Positions 42,120 through 50,813 of a stretch of DNA of 64,000 bases are shown here, one piece after another. Position numbers and translations under genes: made by a program. Below the pieces are notes generated by a model that searched no databases, had not been told where the DNA came from, and was given only the letters and a program-made list of their open reading frames with translations. Every line of letters begins with the position of its first letter. The stretch's first letter is position 1. The stretch spans positions 868,001-932,000 of the forward strand of contig NZ_FNYZ01000001.1 of NCBI RefSeq assembly GCF_900109095.1. Reading direction: 5' to 3'. The DNA comes from Sphingobium sp. AP50. GTDB taxonomy: Bacteria > Pseudomonadota > Alphaproteobacteria > Sphingomonadales > Sphingomonadaceae.

Positions 42120-42377
42120 ATGCCTACCCTGTCTCTTTTCCCTGCCGCCATTCAATGCCGATCCGCCCCCTCCTGTCCAGTCGGATCAGGGCAGCGGCAT
42201 TCGGACATGGCCTGGACCAGCAGTGTAGCGGAATAAAAATCATGACAATCGTCAAATTTTATATGGCGGATTATCATGAGGCTGTACGTTATCGAAAATG
42301 TGACGCCGTAAGAGCGTCTGCCGAGGCTTTCGATATGCACCCAAGGCAAAATGTCGGGTGCGAAGGGGGACATAAGG

Positions 42378-44105
42378 GTGAAGCGGCTTCCCGTCACGAA
42401 GTTGGGCCTGCTGGCGCTGTTTTCCGCGTCGGTCGTATTCGCGCAGGGCGATAACGGCCCGGACAGCGCCACCATGAAAGAGACGGAAGCGGGCATCCCC
42501 GTTGCGGACCCGCTGGTGAAGGAAAAATGCGGCAGCTGTCACAGCGCCGATGACAAGGGCAACTTGTCCCGCATCAGTTGGGTCCGCACTACCCCGGAAG
42601 GCTGGGCGCAGGCGATCAAGCGGATGGTGCGCCTCAACGGCCTGGACATCACGCCGGAGGAAAGCCGGTCGATCGTCAAGTCTCTCGCATCCTCCCATGG
42701 CCTTGCGCCCGAAGAAGCCCGGCCGGTCATGTATCTGCCCGAAAAGCGGATCATCGACGAGGCCCTGCCCAATGAGACGATGCGCGGCGCCTGCGCTTCC
42801 TGCCATGCCTATGCGCAGCCCTTGTCCTGGCGCCGGTCGAAGCTGGAATGGAAGACGTTGCAGGATCTGCACGTCGCCCTCTATTCGCAAGCCGATGCCC
42901 AATATCGTCGCCCGGCCGAAGATGCGGAACAGCCCGCCGGTCGCGATCCCAAGGACAAGCTGACGCGCGGCGAATATGCGCTGACCTACCTGCCCAAGGT
43001 GGCGGGCCTCCACACGCCCGAATGGGCGGCGTGGAGCGCACGCCAGCGCACACCGCGCCTTGCCGGCGAATGGCTGGTGGTCGCGTCGGTGCCGGGGAAG
43101 GGCAAGTTCGTCGGCGAACTGAATGTCGCGCCGGGCAAGGCCGCCGATGAATTCACCACCAGCGCGACCATGCGATCCTTGACCGACGGCGCTGCGATCA
43201 GCCGCACCGGCACCGGCATCCTCTATGCCGGCTATAGCTGGCGCGGTTCGTCCAAGGGCGGAGCGACTGCGGCAAAGCCCGACGATCTGGGCAGCGCAGC
43301 GCGCGAGACGTTGTGGTTCGCGCCCGACCAGCAGAGCGCACAGGGCCGCTGGTTCTGGGGCGAATATCAGGAATTCGGCTATGATGTGAAGCTGGTCCGC
43401 GCGACCGCCGCGCCGACGATCCTGGCGGTGACGCCGGGACCGGTGAAGGCCGGGACGAAGGGCGTGCAGCTTCGCATCCTCGGCAACAATCTGCCCGCCG
43501 CGCCGACCGCCGCCGATATCGATCTGGGCGCAGGCGTCACCGTGACGAAGATCGTCTCGGCCAGCCCGAAGGAACTGGTCGTGACCGCTGACGTGGCGTC
43601 CGCCGCGCCATCGGGCCAGCGCGACGTTGCGCTGGCCGGTGCCGTGCTGGAACAGGCTTTCCCGGTCTATCGCAATATCGACTATATCAAGGCGACGCCG
43701 GAAACCGCGCTCGCCCGGCTTGGCGGCATCAAGTTTGCCAAGGGATATCAGCAGTTCGAAGCGATCGGCTATGATAATGGCCTAGACGGCAAACCCAACA
43801 CCGGGGACGATGTGGCATTGGGGCCTATCGAGGCCGACTGGGCGATGCAGGAGTTCATGACCGTCTCCTATGATGACGACATGAAATATGTGGGCGCGCT
43901 CAGCCCCACCGCTTTCTTCACTCCCGGCGAAGAAGGACCGAACCCCGCTCGCCGCTTCGCCCGCAACAATTATGGCGAGGTCTGGGCGGTCGCTACGGCG
44001 AAGAGCGCGAAGGACAAGTTCGGCAAGCCCTTGAGCGCTCGCGCCTATCTGGTCGTGACCGTCCCCATGTATCAGCGTTTCGATCAGCCGGAGGTGTCGC
44101 GATGA
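42378..44105 (+). CDS. qhpA: Quinohemoprotein amine dehydrogenase alpha subunit
   Basis: This is the diheme subunit of the periplasmic enzyme that oxidises primary amines to aldehydes. The 575-residue protein starts at a GTG with GGGGGA upstream and has a signal peptide ending ASVVFA. Two c-type heme sites are seen, CGSCH at about 51-55 and CASCH at about 139-143. The region after about residue 200 contains the beta-rich domains of the family (APTILAVTPGPVKAGTKGVQ, an Ig-like start). It overlaps qhpD in ATGA. Hemes pass electrons on to an external acceptor. Confidence 0.92.
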   Translation: MKRLPVTKLGLLALFSASVVFAQGDNGPDSATMKETEAGIPVADPLVKEKCGSCHSADDKGNLSRISWVRTTPEGWAQAIKRMVRLNGLDITPEESRSIVKSLASSHGLAPEEARPVMYLPEKRIIDEALPNETMRGACASCHAYAQPLSWRRSKLEWKTLQDLHVALYSQADAQYRRPAEDAEQPAGRDPKDKLTRGEYALTYLPKVAGLHTPEWAAWSARQRTPRLAGEWLVVASVPGKGKFVGELNVAPGKAADEFTTSATMRSLTDGAAISRTGTGILYAGYSWRGSSKGGATAAKPDDLGSAARETLWFAPDQQSAQGRWFWGEYQEFGYDVKLVRATAAPTILAVTPGPVKAGTKGVQLRILGNNLPAAPTAADIDLGAGVTVTKIVSASPKELVVTADVASAAPSGQRDVALAGAVLEQAFPVYRNIDYIKATPETALARLGGIKFAKGYQQFEAIGYDNGLDGKPNTGDDVALGPIEADWAMQEFMTVSYDDDMKYVGALSPTAFFTPGEEGPNPARRFARNNYGEVWAVATAKSAKDKFGKPLSARAYLVVTVPMYQRFDQPEVSR

Positions 44106-45553
44106 CCGTGATGCAGGCCCTGCCTGCCTATGCAAGGGCGGAATATCATGGGTTCGAAGCCGGCGGCAGCCAGTTCGTCTATCTGGTGAGCGCCGGCGCA
44201 ATCTTCGAAATCGATGCCGATGTGCAGGCGGTCCTCTCTCGCCTGGACGGGCAGGAACTGACCCATGCGGCGCTCATCCGCGAACTGGTGGCCGATGGGC
44301 GCGAACCCGCTGACGCCGAAGCGCTGGTGCGGGAACTGCGCGCCGCGCGACTAATCCAACTGGGCGTTGCCGCGCCGGTCATGCCATCGGCCCCGCCCGC
44401 CGATTTCCCGCTTCAGGCGCTGGTGCTGAACGTCACCAACCAGTGCAATCTTGCCTGCACCTATTGCTATGAATTCGGCGCGGACAAGATCGCCACGCCG
44501 GCGGGCAAGCCCAAATATATGACGCTGGAAACGGCGAAGGCGTCGGTCGACCTGCTGATCGCCGAAGCGGTCGGGCGCAAGGCGGTGCATATCACCTTCT
44601 TCGGCGGCGAAACGCTGATGAACTTCCGCCTGCTGCGCGATGTGGTGGACTATGCCAATGAAGCGACGGCGGCGGCGGGGAAGGGGATCACCTACAGTCT
44701 CACCACCAACGCCACACTGCTGACGCCGGATATCGTCACCTTCCTGTCCGATAACCGGATCGGCGTCACCGTCTCGATGGATGGTCCGCCGGAAGTGCAG
44801 GACAAGCATCGCGTCTACAAGAATGGCAAGGGCAGCTATGCGGTGATCGAACCGCGCCTGCGCACCCTGATCGCCCACCACAAGACCCGCGCCATCACCG
44901 CCCGCGTGACGCTGACCGAAGGTGTGACGGACGTGGTGCGCATCTTCCGCCATCTGAAGGACGAATTGGGTTTCCACGAAGTCGGCTTCGCCCCCGTCAC
45001 CACGGGCGAGGAGCGCGCCTATTCGCTGGATGCCAACGGTATGGACAGTGTGCTGGCGCAGTTCACCGCGCTGGCCGACGAATGGCTCGACTATGCCCTG
45101 CGTGGGCAGGTCCATGGTTTCACTAATGTCAGCGAGACGATCAGCGAACTGATTTCCGGCGTCAACAAATCGCATCCCTGCGGCGCGGGCCTGGGCCTGA
45201 TGGGGGTCAGTCCGTCGGGCGACCTGTCCCCCTGCCATCGCTTCACCGATGCCGACACGCACACGATGGGTCATGTCTCCAGCGGTATCGACCGGGCCAA
45301 GCAAGGCGAGTTCCTGAAAAAGGGCCATGTCGAGGCGAAATATGACTGCCAGAGCTGCTGGGCGCGGCCGCTCTGCGCGGGCGGATGCCATCATGAGGCC
45401 TTCGTCCGCTATGGCGACACCGGCCATGCCAACCTTCATTATTGCGACTGGATACGGCAATGGACCGACACCTGCCTGCGCATCTACGGCGTGCTGGCGG
45501 TGCAGAATCCCGGCTTCCTCGAACGCTTCGCTGAACGAAAGGGCCTGTCATGA
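44102..45553 (+). CDS. qhpD: Radical SAM/SPASM maturase of the amine dehydrogenase gamma subunit
   Basis: QhpD forms the thioether crosslinks inside QhpC. The 483-residue protein has the radical SAM cluster motif CNLACTYC (Cys 115, 119, 122) and the following GGETLM. The C-terminal SPASM region has HPCGAGLGLMGVSPSGDLSP and CQSCWARPLCAGGCHHEA. The first 90 residues resemble a PqqD-type recognition domain (GSQFVYLVSAGAIFEIDAD, HAALIRELVADGREP), which would bind the leader of QhpC. Both ends overlap neighbours by 4 bases. Confidence 0.93.
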   Translation: MTVMQALPAYARAEYHGFEAGGSQFVYLVSAGAIFEIDADVQAVLSRLDGQELTHAALIRELVADGREPADAEALVRELRAARLIQLGVAAPVMPSAPPADFPLQALVLNVTNQCNLACTYCYEFGADKIATPAGKPKYMTLETAKASVDLLIAEAVGRKAVHITFFGGETLMNFRLLRDVVDYANEATAAAGKGITYSLTTNATLLTPDIVTFLSDNRIGVTVSMDGPPEVQDKHRVYKNGKGSYAVIEPRLRTLIAHHKTRAITARVTLTEGVTDVVRIFRHLKDELGFHEVGFAPVTTGEERAYSLDANGMDSVLAQFTALADEWLDYALRGQVHGFTNVSETISELISGVNKSHPCGAGLGLMGVSPSGDLSPCHRFTDADTHTMGHVSSGIDRAKQGEFLKKGHVEAKYDCQSCWARPLCAGGCHHEAFVRYGDTGHANLHYCDWIRQWTDTCLRIYGVLAVQNPGFLERFAERKGLS

Positions 45554-45912
45554 AGCATCTTCGTGCCATCAATAAAAAGGCGCGCGCGATCGACGAGGCG
45601 GTGGCCGAGATCGAGGCGGCAGCAGCGCAGACGCCCGCAGACATGGAGGAGGATGTCGTCGCCCTCCAGCAGCAGCCCCGCCCGCATGTGCCGATGGGCT
45701 GCACTTTGTCCTTCTCTCCGGGCTGGGAAGTGGATGCCGGCGGCGGCACGGCGGGCCTGTGCCAGCCGGTCGAACGCGACATTTACGACTGTTACGTCAC
45801 CTGCTTCTGGCCGGTACAGGTGCCCGACCATGTGAATTACTCGCCCGACTGGGCCAGCAACTGCGCCACGGCCACCAAGGACTGGCGCAATCTCGACCTC
45901 GTTTTTCCGTGA
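45550..45912 (+). CDS. qhpC: Quinohemoprotein amine dehydrogenase gamma subunit precursor
   Basis: QhpC is the small catalytic subunit whose Trp and Cys become the CTQ cofactor. The 120-residue precursor has a helical leader of about 44 residues. The crosslinking pairs known for this family are all in register: C51-E60, C71-D77 and C85-D93 for the Cys-to-acid thioethers, and C81-W87 for CTQ. These match mature positions 7-16, 27-33, 41-49 and 37-43 with an offset of 44. The gene overlaps qhpD in ATGA. The leader is not a classical signal peptide, in agreement with export by QhpF. Confidence 0.93.
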   Translation: MKHLRAINKKARAIDEAVAEIEAAAAQTPADMEEDVVALQQQPRPHVPMGCTLSFSPGWEVDAGGGTAGLCQPVERDIYDCYVTCFWPVQVPDHVNYSPDWASNCATATKDWRNLDLVFP

Positions 45913-45920
45913 GGCGCGCC

Positions 45921-47012
45921 ATGCAGACATATCGCACCCTGATCGCCGCCGGGCTTGCCGCGCTGGCCGCGCTGCCGACCTCCGCCGCCACCCTGTTCAT
46001 GGGCAGCTATCCCGACCAGTTGCTGATCTTCGATGAAGGCAAGGCGGCAGTGACCGGCAAGCTGAAGCTCGACACCGGCTTGCCGACGTCGATGGTCCGG
46101 TCGGACGATGGCAAGCGCATCTATGTGACCACCATCACCACCAGCGGGATCGAGGTGGTGGACACCGCAACCCGCAAGATCATCACTAAGTTCAGCCTGA
46201 ACGAGGGCACCACCCGCTATCGCTTCTGGGGCGGGGCGGCGGACCCGACCGGCCGCTATTTCTACACGGTCGTCACCCGCTTCGACAAGGAAGTGGACCG
46301 CTACAAGGTCAGCAAGCCGATGTATGCGGTGATTGACCTCAAGCTGCAAAAGATCACCCGGACTGCCGAACTGGACAAGGAGGATGAAAAGTCGGCAGGC
46401 GGCTATCGCGCGTCGCTCAAAGTCTCGCCCGATGGCAAATATCTCTATCTGTTCGGCGAAAAGATCCTGATCCTCAACCTTGCCGACATGAAGGTGGTGG
46501 ACCGCATCGACTTGGCCAAACCCGAAGGCACGGGTCTGGAGAATGTCGGGTTCGGCGGCGCGCTCGATACCATGCGTACCCCCGGCCAGTTCGTGTCGCT
46601 GTTCAACGCGGCCGACCCCTATATCCATAACAAGATGTTCGGCGTCGCCCGCTTCGACCTCAACACCCGGCAATTCGCCTTCACGCCGATCGGCCCCGCG
46701 CCGGCGGCGATGGCGGGGCTGGAACTGACGCCGGACGGCAAGCAGGCCTATACCGTCGTCACTAACGGGACGCTGGGCGCCAAGCGCTGCGAATTCTGGC
46801 ATATGGACATGACCAGCAACGAAGTGGTCGACAAGGCGGAATTTCCCTGCCGCTCGCGCTTCCGCTTCGGCATGTCGATGGATGGCAGGAAGCTCTATAT
46901 CTACGGCGCCAGCTACGACATCGAAGTCTATGACGCCAAAACCCTGAAGCTGGAAGGCAGTTGGGATCTCGGCAACGACACCACCGGCGCAGGCATGGTC
47001 GCGGTGGAATGA
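45921..47012 (+). CDS. qhpB: Quinohemoprotein amine dehydrogenase beta subunit
   Basis: This 363-residue beta-propeller subunit has a signal peptide (YRTLIAAGLAALAALPTSAA) and repeated strand blades such as RIYVTTITTSGIEVVDTATR, YLYLFGEKILILNLADMKVV and KLYIYGASYDIEVYDAKTLK. It is needed for assembly of the alpha-beta-gamma enzyme. It starts 9 bases after qhpC. A diverged family A repeat follows, and qhpG comes after it on the same strand. Confidence 0.92.
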   Translation: MQTYRTLIAAGLAALAALPTSAATLFMGSYPDQLLIFDEGKAAVTGKLKLDTGLPTSMVRSDDGKRIYVTTITTSGIEVVDTATRKIITKFSLNEGTTRYRFWGGAADPTGRYFYTVVTRFDKEVDRYKVSKPMYAVIDLKLQKITRTAELDKEDEKSAGGYRASLKVSPDGKYLYLFGEKILILNLADMKVVDRIDLAKPEGTGLENVGFGGALDTMRTPGQFVSLFNAADPYIHNKMFGVARFDLNTRQFAFTPIGPAPAAMAGLELTPDGKQAYTVVTNGTLGAKRCEFWHMDMTSNEVVDKAEFPCRSRFRFGMSMDGRKLYIYGASYDIEVYDAKTLKLEGSWDLGNDTTGAGMVAVE

Positions 47013-47025
47013 TAGCCAGCACAAC

Positions 47026-47102
47026 CTCCGTTCGTTTCGAGCATGTCGAGAAACGTGAAGCGCTGTCTTTGCCGCTTCTCGACTGCGCTCGAAGCGCACG
47101 GA
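47026..47102. repeat. Diverged palindromic repeat between qhpB and qhpG
   Basis: CTCCGTTCGTTTCGAGCATG is followed by TCGAGAAACG; the right side has CTTCTCGACTGCGCTCGAAGCGCACGGAG, the inverse with mismatches. It is similar in plan to family A but shorter and with different inner arms. It lies inside the qhp gene run. Confidence 0.75.
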
Positions 47103-47112
47103 GCTTAGGGCA

Positions 47113-48102
47113 ATGAAGACCGTCGCCATCCGGGGCAGCGGCATCGCCGCCAGAGGATGCGCCCATATATTGACAGGCGCGGGCCTTCGGGTCGCAATCG
47201 AGGATGTCCGCCGCCCGTCCGTGCCGACGATCATGCTGAGCGATCCGGCCCTGAGCCTGGTCCGTGGCGTGTTCGATCGGCCGGACCTGTTTATCGACCA
47301 TCCGCGCGTCAGGCGGCGCATGGTCGCCTGGGGTGGTGCGCCGGTCATGGTGCGGCATGGCGCGGTGCTGACCTCGGAAGATCAGGTGCAGGCGGCCTTG
47401 TCCGCTGTTGCCGATGCGCCTGTCATGCCCGCCGATTTCACCATCCACACCGCATCGCCCCTGCCGCTGGGCGATATGCGCATCTTTGGCGAGCGCCACG
47501 CGGTTGCGGCGAAAGTGAAGCTGCGTGCCGACGCCTGCGAGGAGGAGGCCCGGATCGAGGCCGTGGCGGATGGCTGGCTCTATCTGGTGCCGGCCGAACC
47601 GGAGATGGGCTGGCTGCTGGGCGTCGGCGGTTCGATCGACAGGCTGCTGGGGCAGAGCGCCCTCATTGCGCCGGTGGTCGACGCGGCGGCGGCGGCCGCG
47701 CCCTTTCTGGCTGCGCCGCGGCTGCACATGCCGCTGCATGGCGCGGACTGGCTGACCTGCGGGACGGCAGCGCTCGGTTTCGATCCGATCTGCGGCGACG
47801 GCACCGCGCAATCTGTGCGGGAAGCGATATTGGCGGCGGCCGTCGTGACGGCCATTGCCGAGGGAGGCGATCGCGCGGCGTTGCTAAGCCATTATCAGTC
47901 GATGCTGATTGCCGCGATGCGCCGCCATCTGCTGCTCTGCGCGCAATTCTACGCCAATGGCGGGCAGGGGGACTGGTGGCGTGCGCAGCATGACGCGCTG
48001 GTGAAGGGGCATCACTGGTGCACAGCGCTGCTCGCCAAGATGCCCGAACCGCAATTTTTGCTCGACGGTTTTCGTTTGGTGCCAAGGCAGGCAGCGGCAT
48101 GA
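47113..48102 (+). CDS. qhpG: Flavin-dependent monooxygenase for CTQ formation, QhpG-like
   Basis: In characterised systems QhpG is a flavoprotein that hydroxylates the Trp of QhpC. This 329-residue protein has a nucleotide-binding start (RGSGIAARGCAHILTGAGLR) and a C-terminal GFDPICGDGTAQSVREAILA, which fits the flavin GD motif of such monooxygenases. It seems compact, and the central part (LRADACEEEARIEAVADGWL) is hard to align by eye. Position between qhpB and qhpF supports the name. A stand-alone FAD protein of other function is possible. Confidence 0.78.
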   Translation: MKTVAIRGSGIAARGCAHILTGAGLRVAIEDVRRPSVPTIMLSDPALSLVRGVFDRPDLFIDHPRVRRRMVAWGGAPVMVRHGAVLTSEDQVQAALSAVADAPVMPADFTIHTASPLPLGDMRIFGERHAVAAKVKLRADACEEEARIEAVADGWLYLVPAEPEMGWLLGVGGSIDRLLGQSALIAPVVDAAAAAAPFLAAPRLHMPLHGADWLTCGTAALGFDPICGDGTAQSVREAILAAAVVTAIAEGGDRAALLSHYQSMLIAAMRRHLLLCAQFYANGGQGDWWRAQHDALVKGHHWCTALLAKMPEPQFLLDGFRLVPRQAAA

Positions 48103-48123
48103 TGAATATGCATTTCGGTCATC

Positions 48124-48190
48124 GTCATTGCGAGCGCAGCGAAGCAATCCACCGAGCGACATTGGATTGCTTCGCTGCGCTCGCAATGAC
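48124..48190. repeat. Dispersed hairpin repeat, family B, copy 3, between qhpG and qhpF
   Basis: Perfect 28-base arms (48124-48151 and 48163-48190) surround an 11-base loop. The arm sequence is identical to copy 1. It occupies the gap of about 105 bases in the qhp run, ending 17 bases before the qhpF start. Confidence 0.92.
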
Positions 48191-48207
48191 GAAAAAGGAT
48201 TGCTGAA

Positions 48208-49923
48208 ATGTCGTCCGGCGCCAGCGAGCGGACGCCGCCGCCTGTCGCCGAATGGCGGACCTATCGCCGACTTGCGCCCTTCCTGAAACCCTATCGCGGC
48301 GCGTTGCTGGTCGTACTGGCGATCAGCCTGCTCTCGACCTTGCTGGGTCTGGCGCAACCCTATCTTTCCAAGCTGATGATCGACCAGGCGCTGCTCAAGC
48401 GGGACATGAGCGCGCTGGTGCAGATTGCGGCGATCATGATCGCCGTCACCATCGCCGGCTTTGTCGTCAACATCCTCGCCAGCTATCGCTATGTCGCGCT
48501 GTCCGCCGCGATGCTTTACGATATTCGCACGGCGCTGCTGCGCCATCTCCAGACCCTCTCGCCGCGTTTCTATGGCAGCTTCCGCCTTGGCGACCTCGTC
48601 TCGCGCATGAACAGCGACGTCAGCGATGTGCAGCGCATCGCTTCCGACACACTGCTCTCCGTGGTCAGCAACCTGCTCTTCTTCGTCGGTTGCGTGGCGA
48701 TGATGCTCTGGCTCGACTGGCGGTTGTTCCTCGTCAGCGTCATCCTCGTTCCCGCCAGCCTCGCCACCTTCTCTTATTATCAGCGCCGCCTGACCGCGCT
48801 CACCCGCGACATGCGGGAGCGGGGGGCGGACCTTGGCAGTCTGCTGGTCGACACGGTGATGGGCATGCGCGTCATCGCCTCGCTGCGCGCGGGCGAGCAT
48901 GAAGTCGCGCGCTTCAAGGCGAAGAATGATGCCTTCATCGGCGCGATGCTGAAAATGCAGGTCGCCTCCTTCATGACCGGCGCGCTGCCCGGCACGCTGA
49001 TGACGGCGGCGACATCGGCGGTGATCCTCTATGGCGGCTGGCGCATCATCGAAGGCGGCATGAGCATCGGTACGCTGGTTGCCTTCATGACCTATCATAT
49101 GCGGCTGCTCTCGCCGATCCAGGCGCTGATGGGCCTGACCTCCGGCCTCGCATCGGCGCGCGTGTCACTGGGCCGCATCTTCGAACTGTTCGACACAAAG
49201 CCGGACGTGATCGAACGGCCGAATGCCTTGCCACTGGCACAGGCGGGCGAACTACGGTTCGATCGGGTAGCGATGCGCTATGATCGGGACGCCGTGCTGC
49301 GCGACATCGACCTGAAGATCCCGGCAGGCAGCCTCTGCGCCATTCTTGGCCCTAGCGGTGCGGGCAAATCGACCATGGCCGACCTGATGGTCCGCTATCT
49401 CGATCCCGACAGCGGACGCATATTGGTGGACGGCCGCGATTTGCGTGATTGCCGGTTGGACGATCTGCGGCGTGAAGTCATTCTGGTCGATCAGGCGCCC
49501 TATCTGTTCAACGATACGATCGCCGCCAATATCGGCTTTGCCCTGCCCGATGTGTCGCGCGAGGCGATCGAGACCGCCGCCCATGCCGCCGGACTGGATG
49601 GATTCATCGCCAGACTGCCCGATGGCTATGACACGCGAGCGGGCGAGCGGGGCGCCGCGCTGTCTGCCGGGGAACGGCAACGGATCGTGCTGGCGCGCGC
49701 CTTGCTGCGGAAGCCCGGCATTCTGATCCTGGACGAGCCGACTTCCGCGCTGGACGGCGACACCGAAGCGTTGATCGCCGGCCGCCTGCGCGGCGCGTTG
49801 CCCGACGCCACGATCATCGTCATCACCCATAAGCCCGCGCTGGCCGACATGGCCGATCATGTCATCCGACTGGAGGACGGGGGGGCGACCATGACCGCGC
49901 GTGTCGAGCCGGTTCATGCCTGA
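48208..49923 (+). CDS. qhpF: ABC transporter exporting the QhpC precursor
   Basis: QhpF is a fused permease-ATPase (571 residues) thought to export crosslinked QhpC. The N-terminal half has about six membrane helices (LLVVLAISLLSTLLGLAQPY and others). The C-terminal ATPase has GPSGAGKSTMADLM at about 381-394, LSAGERQRIVLARALLRK as signature and ILILDEPTSALDGDTEA as Walker B. A GHGTA-type protease is not fused; it is the separate next gene, which overlaps by 8 bases. The N-terminal peptidase domain found in bacteriocin exporters is absent. Confidence 0.9.
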   Translation: MSSGASERTPPPVAEWRTYRRLAPFLKPYRGALLVVLAISLLSTLLGLAQPYLSKLMIDQALLKRDMSALVQIAAIMIAVTIAGFVVNILASYRYVALSAAMLYDIRTALLRHLQTLSPRFYGSFRLGDLVSRMNSDVSDVQRIASDTLLSVVSNLLFFVGCVAMMLWLDWRLFLVSVILVPASLATFSYYQRRLTALTRDMRERGADLGSLLVDTVMGMRVIASLRAGEHEVARFKAKNDAFIGAMLKMQVASFMTGALPGTLMTAATSAVILYGGWRIIEGGMSIGTLVAFMTYHMRLLSPIQALMGLTSGLASARVSLGRIFELFDTKPDVIERPNALPLAQAGELRFDRVAMRYDRDAVLRDIDLKIPAGSLCAILGPSGAGKSTMADLMVRYLDPDSGRILVDGRDLRDCRLDDLRREVILVDQAPYLFNDTIAANIGFALPDVSREAIETAAHAAGLDGFIARLPDGYDTRAGERGAALSAGERQRIVLARALLRKPGILILDEPTSALDGDTEALIAGRLRGALPDATIIVITHKPALADMADHVIRLEDGGATMTARVEPVHA

Positions 49924-50596
49924 TCCGGTCCGCATCGCCATCATCGACAGCGGCGTTCATCCCGATCATCCGCATATCGATCCCGCGCGTCTGCTGCCCG
50001 GCATCGCGATTGCCGGGGACGGCGCGATCAGCGAAGGCGACACTATCGACCGGCTCGGTCATGGCACCGCCGTCACCGCCGCGATCCAGGATCAGGCGAC
50101 CGATGCGCTGTGCCTGCCGATCCGGGTTTTTCACGACACGCTGCGCACGACGGCGCGGGCGCTGGTCATGGCGATCGACCGGGCGGTGGCGGCGCGGGTC
50201 GACCTGATCAACCTCAGCCTCGGCACGACCAATCCGGCACATCATAATCTGTTTGCCGCGGCGGCCGATCGCGCGCGGGAGGCTGGCATATTGATCGTCG
50301 CCGCGCGGGAAGCGGAGGGAGCGCCCTGTTATCCGGGAAGCCTTAATCAGGTGCTGGGCGTCTCGCTCGACTGGGATTGTCCGCGCGATCAGTACAGGCT
50401 TCGTGACGGCGAAGTGGACGCCTCCGGTCATCCCCGCCCGATCCCCGGCGTGGAGCAGCGGCGCAATCTTTATGGTGTCTCCTTCGCTGTCGCCAACATG
50501 AGCGGGATATTGGCGCGGAGCGACAGGGAAGAAGTTGCGCATTTCCGTGATCGGGTGATGGCAAACGCTACCACCCGATCGATCCTTCAAAAATAG
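49916..50596 (+). CDS. qhpE: Subtilisin-like leader peptidase, QhpE-like
   Basis: This small S8-type protease of 226 residues probably removes the QhpC leader. The triad is visible: D11 in IAIIDSGVHPDHPH, H49 in DRLGHGTAVTAAI and S189 in GVSFAVANMSGIL. It has no signal peptide and no propeptide, so it acts in the cytoplasm. The usual AAGN oxyanion motif reads VAAREAEGAPCYPG, so the conserved Asn seems missing. The ATG at 49916 overlaps the end of qhpF by 8 bases. Confidence 0.87.
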   Translation: MPDPVRIAIIDSGVHPDHPHIDPARLLPGIAIAGDGAISEGDTIDRLGHGTAVTAAIQDQATDALCLPIRVFHDTLRTTARALVMAIDRAVAARVDLINLSLGTTNPAHHNLFAAAADRAREAGILIVAAREAEGAPCYPGSLNQVLGVSLDWDCPRDQYRLRDGEVDASGHPRPIPGVEQRRNLYGVSFAVANMSGILARSDREEVAHFRDRVMANATTRSILQK

Positions 50597-50612
50597 TCTG
50601 GGATGGAAGCGA

Positions 50613-50789
50613 CTATTCCGCCTCTTCCACCGGCGCGCCGGGACCGTTCTTCAGGACGGACTCGATGGCGTTGCGGGCGCCTGCCTTGCTGGCATAGCCT
50701 TCGGTCCAGAAGATGACTTCGCTATTATATTTGAACTTGGCGACGAACTCGCCGGCCTTGTTCTTTTCGATCACGAATTTGTGCGCCAT
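50613..50789 (-). CDS. DUF1508/YegP-type small protein
   Basis: This 58-residue protein reads MAHKFVIEKNKAGEFVAKFK, continuing YNSEVIFWTEGYASKAGARN and then IESVLKNGPGAPVEEAE. The pattern FxWYFRLxAxNxExIxxSEGYxxKxxAxNxIxSV is that of DUF1508, here in a shorter variant. A GGAGAG site lies 6 bases before the ATG. The family is small and widespread, of unknown role. It converges with qhpE. Confidence 0.88.
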   Translation of the reverse strand: MAHKFVIEKNKAGEFVAKFKYNSEVIFWTEGYASKAGARNAIESVLKNGPGAPVEEAE

Positions 50790-50813
50790 GGCTTTCTCTC
50801 CGGACTCGTTTCG

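Noticed and set aside
45550..45681. QhpC leader as a Sec or Tat signal peptide
   Set aside because: The first 44 residues are charged and helical without a hydrophobic core or RR motif, which agrees with a leader for QhpD and QhpF instead.
45837..47348. Open frame antisense to qhpB and the start of qhpG
   Set aside because: The composition is typical of antisense shadow sequence (His/Arg/Gln-rich), and the sense strand has signal peptide and propeller blades.
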